DNA of 13,267 nt from contig CAZUXM010000073.1 of the NCBI GenBank assembly GCA_964624635.1, forward strand, positions 1-13,267, written 5' to 3'. The stretch is from JANWKQ01 sp964624635 (lineage in GTDB: Bacteria; Bacteroidota; Bacteroidia; CAIKAF01). Below are positions 7,731-13,267 of this stretch, one piece after another (position 1 is the stretch's first letter; every line of letters starts with the position of its first letter). The notes beneath the pieces were generated by a model that did not search any database, had not been told where the DNA came from, and saw nothing but the letters and a program-made list of their open reading frames with translations. The translations under genes were made by a program, and so were the position numbers.

Positions 7731-8762
7731 ATGGCAGAGAATATAATTGAAGAGAAAGGAAACAAAGTAGATCTTAATCAGGTTTTACCAACTAACACCA
7801 CTGTGGTTAACAACGAACCCATATTAATTGAAAATCCTAACCGTTTTGTTTTATTTCCAATAGAACATCAGGATATATGGCAACATTATAAGAAACAACA
7901 GGAAAGTTTCTGGAGGGTAGAAGAAGTAGATTTAGCTAATGACCTAAGTGATTGGGATAAGTTAAATGCTAATGAACAACATTTTATTAAACACGTACTG
8001 GCTTTCTTTGCGGCATCAGATGGTATCGTAAACGAAAATCTAGCGGAGAATTTTGTAAGAGAAGTACAATATACTGAAGCCAAAATGTTTTATGGTTTCC
8101 AAATTATGATGGAGAATATTCACTCTGAAATGTATTCTCTATTAATTGATACTTATATTAAAGATACCAACGAAAAAAATAAATTATTCCAAGCCATTGA
8201 TACTTTAGATTGTGTAAAGAAAAAAGCATCATGGGCATTACGTTGGATAGAATCAAAAAGTTTTGCTGAAAGATTAGTAGCATTTGCTGCTGTAGAAGGA
8301 ATTTTCTTCAGTGGGTCATTCTGTTCTATTTTCTGGTTAAAGAAAAGAGGATTGATGCCGGGTCTTTCTACTTCAAACGAATTTATTTCACGTGACGAAG
8401 GAATGCATTGCGAATTTGCATGTCACTTATATAAATACCATATCAAAAATAAATTGAGTGAAGACCGTATCAAAGAAATTATTTGCGATGCAGTTTCCAT
8501 CGAAAAAGAATTTGTTACCGATGCTTTACCGGTTGAATTAATTGGTATGAACGCAGGAATGATGCAACAGTATATTGAGTTCGTAGCTGATCACTGGTTA
8601 TCAGTGTTAGGTTGCAGCAAAGTATATAACGTTGAAAATCCATTCGGATTTATGGATTTCATTTCGTTACAAGGTAAAACCAACTTCTTTGAAAAGAGAG
8701 TAAGTGAATATAAGAAAGCAGAAGTAAAACATTCTGATTTCTCAATGGATGAAGATTTTTAA
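7731..8762 (+). CDS. nrdB: Ribonucleoside-diphosphate reductase, class Ia beta subunit
   Basis: The 343-residue R2 subunit carries the di-iron tyrosyl-radical cofactor used by NrdA to make deoxyribonucleotides. All ligands are present with correct spacing: Asp97 (AASDGIVNEN), Glu128 and His131 with radical Tyr135 (ENIHSEMYS), Glu189 (AAVEG), Glu223 and His226 (RDEGMHC). The sequence is closer to eukaryotic R2 (VLAFFAASDGIVNENL, SLLIDTYIKD, IFFSGSFCSIFWLKKRGLMPGL, QYIEFVADHW) than to E. coli NrdB. The acidic C-terminal tail ending SMDEDF matches the R1-docking peptide. The first 30 residues are a variable extension. The active-site tyrosine rules out the Tyr-less class Ic type. The gene lies 44 bp before nrdA and clearly forms an operon with it; a tiny ATG frame at 7724-7750 overlaps its start. 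Confidence 0.96.
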   Translation: MAENIIEEKGNKVDLNQVLPTNTTVVNNEPILIENPNRFVLFPIEHQDIWQHYKKQQESFWRVEEVDLANDLSDWDKLNANEQHFIKHVLAFFAASDGIVNENLAENFVREVQYTEAKMFYGFQIMMENIHSEMYSLLIDTYIKDTNEKNKLFQAIDTLDCVKKKASWALRWIESKSFAERLVAFAAVEGIFFSGSFCSIFWLKKRGLMPGLSTSNEFISRDEGMHCEFACHLYKYHIKNKLSEDRIKEIICDAVSIEKEFVTDALPVELIGMNAGMMQQYIEFVADHWLSVLGCSKVYNVENPFGFMDFISLQGKTNFFEKRVSEYKKAEVKHSDFSMDEDF

Positions 8763-8806
8763 TTAAATGATTTTATTGTTAACCAACAACAGATAATACC
8801 GGCACT

Positions 8807-11245
8807 ATGTCTGAAATGTATGTATTAAAGAGAGACGGAAGAAAAGAATCCGTAAAGTTTGACAAGATTACTGCGAGGATCAACAAACTTAGCTATGGTT
8901 TACATCCACAATATGTGGATATCGTAAAAGTAGCACAACGTGTTATTCAGGGTTTATATAAGGGAGTAAACACTTCCGAACTCGATAATTTAGCCGCTGA
9001 AGAAGCAGCTACCTTATCAGTTATTCACCCTGATTATGCCATATTAGCGAGCAGAATTGCAGTATCCAACCTGCATAAGAATACTGAAAAATCATTCTCA
9101 AAAGTAATTGAGGCTTTATATACCTATATGGATCCTGTTACAGGAGAAAAAGCAGGTTTAATAGCTCAGGATGTGTATGAGATTATTATGAATAATGCTG
9201 AGTATTTAGACTCCACCATTATTTATGATCGTGATTATGCTTTCAAAACTTTAGAGAAATCATATTTGTTGAAGTTACATGGTAAAGTAGCGGAGCGTCC
9301 ACAGCATATGTATATGCGTGTAGCTATCGGTATCCACAAAGAGGATATTGAAGCTGCCGTAAAAACATATCACCTCTTAAGTGAAGGCTGGTTCACTCAT
9401 GCAACACCCACCTTGTTTAATGCCGGAACGCCTAAGCCGCAGATGTCGTCTTGTTTTTTACTTACCATGAAACAAGATAGTATCGATGGTATTTATGATA
9501 CGCTTAAGCAGTGCGCTAAAATATCACAGTCGGCCGGCGGTATTGGTTTAGCCATCCATGATATCAGAGCGAAGGGGTCATACATCAAAGGAACCAATGG
9601 AACTTCTAACGGAATTGTACCTATGTTACGTGTGTTTAACGACACAGCGCGTTACGTAGATCAAGGCGGTGGAAAACGCAAAGGATCTTTTGCTGTATAC
9701 CTTGAGCCCTGGCATGCTGACATTCTTGACTTCTTAGACCTGAAGAAAAATACAGGATCTGAAGAACTTCGTGCCCGCGATCTTTTCTTAGCATTATGGA
9801 CTCCTGATTTATTTATGAAGCGTGTAGAAGAAGATGGTGATTGGAGTTTATTCTGTCCTAATGAAGCACCGGGATTACCTGATGTACACAGCGCTGAATT
9901 TGAAGCTTTATATTCTAAATACGAACAAGAAGGTCGTGCCAGAAAAACAATGAAGGCTCGTGATTTATGGGCACGTATCATTGAGGCACAAATTGAAACA
10001 GGTGTTCCATACATGTTGTATAAAGATGCTGCTAACAGCAAATCAAATCAACAAAACTTAGGTACTATCCGTTCATCTAACTTGTGTACCGAAATTATTG
10101 AGTATACCTCACCTGATGAAGTAGCTGTTTGTAATTTAGCTTCTATTGCATTACCTAAATATATCATTGATGGTAAATATAATCACCAGGTATTGTTTGA
10201 TGTGGTGTATGAGGTAACTAAAAACTTAAATAAAATTATTGACCGTAACTACTATCCTGTTGTTGAGGCACGTAATTCAAATATGCGCCACCGCCCCATC
10301 GGATTAGGAGTACAAGGGTTAGCTGATACTTTTGTGAAATTGCGTATGCCATTTGATAGTGATGAGGCTAAACAATTGAATAAAGAAATTTTTGAAACGA
10401 TCTATTATGCTGCGATGACAGCCTCTAAAGATTTGGCTAAAATTGAAGGTGCTTACGAATCATTCCCTGGTTCACCATTAAGCAAAGGTCAATTCCAGTT
10501 TGATCTTTGGAATGTTGCACCAACCGGACGTTGGGAGTGGGATATTTTAAGAGAAGAAGTAATGAAATACGGTGTACGTAATTCATTATTGATGGCTCCA
10601 ATGCCAACTGCTTCTACGGCTCAAATTTTAGGTAACAATGAATGTTTCGAGCCATTCACGTCAAACATGTATATGCGTCGTGTATTAAGTGGTGAGTTCC
10701 CTGTAGTAAATAAATACTTGTTGAAAGATTTAGTAGATCTTGGGTTATGGAATAACCAAATGAAACAAACCATTATGCAGAATAATGGTTCAATTCAGAA
10801 TATTCCTGAGATTCCTGAAAATTTAAAAGCGTTGTACAAAACCATTTGGGAAATTAAACAACGTGATATCGTTGATATGGCAGCTGATCGTGGCGCATAT
10901 ATCTGTCAGAGCCAGTCATTAAATATATTCATGGAAACTCCAAATTTTGCAAAGATGAGCTCAATGCACTTCTATGCATGGAAAAAAGGTTTAAAAACAG
11001 GTATGTATTATTTACGTACTAAATCAGCAGCGGATGCGATTAAGTTTACAGTTGATCAGAATGTAGTCAATGCAAATATCGAAGCAACCACTGCAGCCAC
11101 TGTTACCAATACAGTAACTACTACAAATACGCAAGTAGCGTACAGCACCAACAATCAATTGGATGCATTTATGGAAGATGATATGAAATCACAAATTTCA
11201 TGTTCATTAGACAATCCTGAAGGTTGCGAAGCGTGTGGATCATAA
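8807..11245 (+). CDS. nrdA: Ribonucleoside-diphosphate reductase, class Ia alpha subunit
   Basis: The 812-residue catalytic subunit reduces ribonucleoside diphosphates to deoxyribonucleotides. An ATP-cone spans about residues 1-92 (VLKRDGRKESVKFDKI), indicating dATP feedback inhibition. Catalytic residues are complete: redox Cys216 (QMSSCFLL), Asn425, thiyl-radical Cys427 and Glu429 (SNLCTEI), redox partner Cys442 (AVCNLAS), radical-transfer tyrosines Tyr734-Tyr735 (TGMYYLRTK) and the C-terminal relay cysteines Cys807 and Cys810 (GCEACGS). PMPTASTAQILGNNECFEP is the conserved late barrel motif. Length and numbering follow eukaryotic R1 with an offset of two. A Thr/Asn-rich flexible linker (about 758-783) precedes the tail. 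There is no intein or insertion. It is co-transcribed with nrdB and followed by an intrinsic terminator. Confidence 0.97.
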   Translation: MSEMYVLKRDGRKESVKFDKITARINKLSYGLHPQYVDIVKVAQRVIQGLYKGVNTSELDNLAAEEAATLSVIHPDYAILASRIAVSNLHKNTEKSFSKVIEALYTYMDPVTGEKAGLIAQDVYEIIMNNAEYLDSTIIYDRDYAFKTLEKSYLLKLHGKVAERPQHMYMRVAIGIHKEDIEAAVKTYHLLSEGWFTHATPTLFNAGTPKPQMSSCFLLTMKQDSIDGIYDTLKQCAKISQSAGGIGLAIHDIRAKGSYIKGTNGTSNGIVPMLRVFNDTARYVDQGGGKRKGSFAVYLEPWHADILDFLDLKKNTGSEELRARDLFLALWTPDLFMKRVEEDGDWSLFCPNEAPGLPDVHSAEFEALYSKYEQEGRARKTMKARDLWARIIEAQIETGVPYMLYKDAANSKSNQQNLGTIRSSNLCTEIIEYTSPDEVAVCNLASIALPKYIIDGKYNHQVLFDVVYEVTKNLNKIIDRNYYPVVEARNSNMRHRPIGLGVQGLADTFVKLRMPFDSDEAKQLNKEIFETIYYAAMTASKDLAKIEGAYESFPGSPLSKGQFQFDLWNVAPTGRWEWDILREEVMKYGVRNSLLMAPMPTASTAQILGNNECFEPFTSNMYMRRVLSGEFPVVNKYLLKDLVDLGLWNNQMKQTIMQNNGSIQNIPEIPENLKALYKTIWEIKQRDIVDMAADRGAYICQSQSLNIFMETPNFAKMSSMHFYAWKKGLKTGMYYLRTKSAADAIKFTVDQNVVNANIEATTAATVTNTVTTTNTQVAYSTNNQLDAFMEDDMKSQISCSLDNPEGCEACGS

Positions 11246-11275
11246 AATAACAACTCTTACTTTTGCCAGAAGTAG

Positions 11276-11305
11276 AAAGCCGAATCTTTTTGATTCGGCT
11301 TTTTT
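11276..11305 (+). terminator. Intrinsic terminator of the nrdB-nrdA operon
   Basis: AAAGCCGAATC (11276-11286) and GATTCGGCTTT (11292-11302) form a perfect 11-bp stem with a T5 loop, followed by a T-run reaching 11305. It lies 30 bases after the nrdA stop. Confidence 0.9.
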
Positions 11306-11347
11306 AATAGGGATGCCTATAAGTTATTGTTTACATTAGTGGCCTGG

Positions 11348-11440
11348 ATCCCACGTGTTCACGTGGGATGACGAATGCTTTGAAGCTCATTTTCGAAAAG
11401 TGAATTCAAAGCATTCGTCATTCCCCGCGAATGCGGGGAA
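11348..11440. repeat. Composite palindromic element: two inverted REP-like hairpin units
   Basis: Three nested palindromes abut. Hairpin A is ATCCCACGTG (11348-11357) with CACGTGGGAT (11360-11369). A 17-bp perfect inverted repeat joins 11368-11384 and 11405-11421 (ATGACGAATGCTTTGAA and its complement) around 20 bases containing the palindrome TTTTCGAAAA (11390-11399). Hairpin B is TTCCCCGC (11421-11428) with GCGGGGAA (11433-11440), loop GAAT. Seen as units, each half is a hairpin followed by TGACGAATGCTTTGAA, in opposite orientation. The two hairpin stems differ in sequence yet both pair perfectly. The form resembles the widespread GTCATTCCCGCG-type intergenic palindromes, which I recall from many bacterial genomes. 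The GIY-YIG nuclease gene follows 70 bases later. Confidence 0.85.
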
Positions 11441-11459
11441 ACTAAGGCAAGTAATTGGG

Positions 11460-11490
11460 TTGTTAAATAGAGCCCAATTTTTTATCTTTA
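11460..11490 (+). promoter_or_regulatory. Candidate promoter of the GIY-YIG gene
   Basis: TTG (11460-11462) followed after 20 bases by TATCTTTA (11483-11490), one mismatch from TAnnTTTG, has the same spacing as the promoter at 1976-2006. Its transcript would start near 11497, just before the ATG at 11511, which supports that start and places the promoter between palindrome and gene. Confidence 0.42.
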
Positions 11491-11510
11491 AAGCAACCAG
11501 TTTAATTGTG

Positions 11511-11822
11511 ATGCCGAAAGGATTTACTTATATAATTTCTAATAAGCGTAGGACTGTACTTTATATTGGTGTAAGTAGTGATATAAAGGGTAGAATGTAT
11601 AAGCATAAAAAAAGAGTTTATGATGGTTTTGCCAAAAGGTATAATTGTGAAGAGCTCATATATTTTGAAGAGCATACGAATATGGCTGATGCAATAAAAC
11701 GTGAAAAACAAATGAAGCGATGGAGCAGAGCCTGGAAGTGGAAAGTAATCAAAGAATTTAATTCTGAATTAAAAGATTTATCCGCAGATTGGTTTAATGA
11801 AAATTGGGAGTTGATTAAATAA
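11511..11822 (+). CDS. Small stand-alone GIY-YIG nuclease-domain protein (URI family)
   Basis: The 103-residue product is a single GIY-YIG domain. It shows the first-motif tyrosine Tyr7 (FTYII), LYIG (17-20), catalytic Arg28 (DIKGRMYKHK), a conserved YFEEH strand and metal-ligand Glu65 in DAIKREKQMKRW, then the family tail RAWKWKVIKEFNSELKDLSADW. This is the COG2827/UPF0213-like group of small predicted endonucleases, whose cellular role is mostly unknown. The frame stays open upstream to 11355, but that part merely translates the palindromic repeat and is not conserved protein, so I start at ATG 11511, where family homology begins and a promoter sits just upstream. All expected catalytic residues are present, so it may be active. 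Its position directly beside a hairpin repeat suggests a link with that element, which is inference. Confidence 0.85.
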   Translation: MPKGFTYIISNKRRTVLYIGVSSDIKGRMYKHKKRVYDGFAKRYNCEELIYFEEHTNMADAIKREKQMKRWSRAWKWKVIKEFNSELKDLSADWFNENWELIK

Positions 11823-11861
11823 ATTGAATGATTTATTTGTAAACACTTTTACCTTAAAAAG

Positions 11862-12506
11862 ATGAAAAATAATCTATCATTTTTTATTGTCTTTTTTTTT
11901 CTTTTCTCCTGTCAAAATAAAAAGAAAGCAAGAGAATATTTTGATGCTGCCAGTAGCCGATTAAAAGATTATAGTGGGCAGTTGGATTCTATGGCAACTT
12001 ACAAAAGCATTGAAGATTATACCAACGCCATTAAATACGATAAAACTTTTGTTGCAGCTTATATACAGAGAGCACAATTGTATGGTGATATTGGGGAATA
12101 CGAAAAAGCCATTGCGGATGTGGAAATGGCAATGAGGTATGCAGACGAAGACGAAAAAGTAAGATTTAAAAAGCAACTTAAGTTTTTTCAGGAAGAAATG
12201 AAAAGAATTCCGGTTACTGTAGAAAATTTGCTTGGTAGTTGGTATCTGAATAAATGGGAAATGTATCATACCTTGGTTTTTGATACATCGACTGTTTTTA
12301 TGGATAATCATATTGACACAGCATTTAGTTTCAGCTATGAAATTGTTGATAAAAATATCATTGTATTTAGGTCACTCTATTCTGATGAAGAATTTAGAAG
12401 TACTATTTCTCGTTTAACAAATGGTGAATTGGTTTTCGAAGAGTTGATTACTTTAGACGAGCCAAGGAAGTATGTAAGGACAAAAAAAGATATGTTTTAT
12501 AAATGA
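11862..12506 (+). CDS. TPR lipoprotein with beta-rich (lipocalin-like) C-terminal region
   Basis: The 214-residue protein has a lipoprotein signal with lipobox LFSC, lipidated at Cys17, followed by basic residues (QNKKKAR) rather than an acidic surface-export signal, so periplasm-facing attachment is likely. Residues about 47-95 contain a TPR-like helical repeat (YTNAIKYDKTFVAAYIQRAQLYGDIGEYEKAIADVEMAM). A charged helix (97-115) links it to a beta-rich C-terminal half starting VENLLGSWYLNKWEM, which recalls lipocalin-like domains of Bacteroidota lipoproteins. The specific function is unknown; TPRs suggest protein binding. A possible promoter is TTG 11811-11813 with TTTATTTG 11832-11839 (18-base spacer, one mismatch). 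Its TGA stop overlaps the start of the next gene (ATGA), implying translational coupling. Confidence 0.75.
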   Translation: MKNNLSFFIVFFFLFSCQNKKKAREYFDAASSRLKDYSGQLDSMATYKSIEDYTNAIKYDKTFVAAYIQRAQLYGDIGEYEKAIADVEMAMRYADEDEKVRFKKQLKFFQEEMKRIPVTVENLLGSWYLNKWEMYHTLVFDTSTVFMDNHIDTAFSFSYEIVDKNIIVFRSLYSDEEFRSTISRLTNGELVFEELITLDEPRKYVRTKKDMFYK

Positions 12507-12850
12507 AAGGGTTATTATTCTTTAGTTTTCTGCTAGTGAGTATTGCTTTGTGCTCTTGTAATACATCACCCCTGCCAAAAGAGCCAAAGTCGGTTGATGA
12601 ATTTTATAATAAAGAATTGGATAGCATTGAGAAGGTTATATATAATTCATCATATGTAAAGGATCTTCCATATTATCCAACCACATTAACCAAAGCAGTT
12701 CCAAAAGAGAAAAAAGATTCTGTTTGGTTTGAGATAGGTTATAATGGTGAAGCGGGGATGCTGTCAGGTCTTAATTTTTATTATTTCAGGCTTACTCACG
12801 AGTTAAAGTACCATGATAAGATAAGAGACAGTTTAATCTTGGTAAAATAA
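12503..12850 (+). CDS. Small lipoprotein of unknown function
   Basis: The 115-residue product has a hydrophobic signal (residues 3-16) and a lipobox LCSC with lipidated Cys19. The mature part is soluble and charged (KSVDEFYNKELDSIEKVIY, then KAVPKEKKDSVWFEIGYNG), with no family I recognise. The start ATG lies in the 4-base ATGA overlap with the upstream TPR lipoprotein, so the two are translated together and may act on the same process in the envelope. No acidic stretch follows the cysteine, so surface export is not indicated. Confidence 0.65.
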   Translation: MKGLLFFSFLLVSIALCSCNTSPLPKEPKSVDEFYNKELDSIEKVIYNSSYVKDLPYYPTTLTKAVPKEKKDSVWFEIGYNGEAGMLSGLNFYYFRLTHELKYHDKIRDSLILVK

Positions 12851-12867
12851 GTTGTGGGTATAAAATG

Positions 12868-12875
12868 TATATTTG
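12868..12875 (+). promoter_or_regulatory. Candidate -7 element before the 12882 lipoprotein
   Basis: TATATTTG (12868-12875) matches TAnnTTTG exactly and ends six bases before the ATG at 12882, so the transcript would be leaderless or nearly so. TTG triplets at 12852 and 12839 are too near or too far (13 and 26 bases) for a good -33 element. Confidence 0.3.
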
Positions 12876-12881
12876 TGACAC

Positions 12882-13247
12882 ATGAAATACAGACAGCAAA
12901 TACTCGTAATTTTTATTTTATCAACTCTATTTTTTTCCTGTTCCGATGCAGAAATTGTTTCAGGAACTTTTCATGGCAAAATGTATGCAATGGATACATT
13001 AGATGCTGATGTGAAAGTAACTGCGATTAATGATGGCTATGTACGATTGGACCTAACCAGTACTTCGATGAGTGGTGGATATGTTGAATATGCTCAACTC
13101 ACTAAAAACGGGGAACTGGCGTATAATTTGAAGTTAATAAATTCATTAACAGATAGTATAGAGCTTGCCGGGTATTATTTTGAAGGTTTTTTGAGTTTTG
13201 ATTCCTGGAACCATCAGTACAAGTTCACCGGTAATAAACAAGAGTAA
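12882..13247 (+). CDS. Small beta-rich lipoprotein of unknown function
   Basis: The 121-residue product has a lipoprotein signal with lipobox FFSC and lipidated Cys20. The residues after the cysteine, SDAE, partly resemble the acidic lipoprotein export signal of Bacteroidota (SDDDD-like in Flavobacterium and Bacteroides), so surface exposure is possible. The mature part is short alternating strands (SGTFHGKMYAMDTLDADVKVTAINDGYVRLDL, YFEGFLSFDSWNHQYKFTGN), suggesting a small beta-barrel or calycin-like fold, but no family is recognised. It lies 31 bp after the coupled lipoprotein pair and may have its own promoter. Confidence 0.65.
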   Translation: MKYRQQILVIFILSTLFFSCSDAEIVSGTFHGKMYAMDTLDADVKVTAINDGYVRLDLTSTSMSGGYVEYAQLTKNGELAYNLKLINSLTDSIELAGYYFEGFLSFDSWNHQYKFTGNKQE

Positions 13248-13267
13248 TCATTGATAGATAATCAAGT

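Noticed and set aside
9661..10041. 126-residue minus-strand frame inside nrdA
   Set aside because: Antisense shadow of nrdA with low-complexity, non-conserved sequence.
11348..11440. CRISPR repeat or tRNA-like structure
   Set aside because: There is a single inverted pair with no spacers, and no cloverleaf or anticodon arm; the pattern is a composite palindrome.
11355..11510. Upstream extension of the GIY-YIG frame (52 residues, start at GTG 11355)
   Set aside because: It only translates the palindromic repeat and the promoter region; the family homology starts at MPKGFTYI (11511).
11961..12311. 116-residue minus-strand frame inside the TPR lipoprotein gene
   Set aside because: Antisense shadow; the plus strand has a lipobox, a TPR and a coupled downstream gene.

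Overview
The window comes from an AT-rich member of the Bacteroidota. The evidence is: a type IX secretion C-terminal sorting domain (4360-4579), promoter elements of the TAnnTTTG type, no obvious Shine-Dalgarno sequences, short lipoproteins with Bacteroidota-style lipoboxes, and a eukaryote-like class Ia ribonucleotide reductase encoded in the order nrdB-nrdA. TAA is the usual stop and nothing suggests an altered genetic code. I cannot place it below phylum level.

Region 1-1938 carries metabolic genes: the 3' part of a saccharopine dehydrogenase-like oxidoreductase, then a class I fructose-1,6-bisphosphatase frame interrupted by one in-frame TAA at codon 46. Region 1976-5607 encodes exported proteins: an alpha/beta hydrolase with a good promoter and a GTG start, a second hydrolase/esterase with a T9SS sorting tail, and, convergent with it, a DUF2279 envelope protein whose stop codon shares TTAA with the esterase stop. 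Region 5667-7155 holds a cystathionine beta-synthase with C-terminal CBS domains, ended by a long hairpin. The 575-base gap to nrdB has no gene, but its last 200 bases can fold into three successive hairpins and look like a structured leader. nrdB and nrdA (7731-11245) form a complete RNR operon with all expected catalytic residues, closed by a textbook intrinsic terminator.

Region 11328-11845 is the most unusual part. A 93-bp composite palindrome (11348-11440) is made of two inverted copies of a REP-like unit, each a perfect hairpin plus an identical 16-base tail. It lies immediately upstream of a small stand-alone GIY-YIG nuclease gene (11511-11822) that has its own plausible promoter. An outer 8-bp inverted repeat (TGTTTACA/TGTAAACA) brackets the whole unit. 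This looks like a candidate nuclease-plus-palindrome mobile or domesticated element, by analogy with REP sequences and their transposases; the functional link is my inference. The window ends with three small lipoprotein genes (11862-13247): a TPR lipoprotein with a beta-rich tail, a translationally coupled unknown lipoprotein, and a third lipoprotein with its own -7 element.
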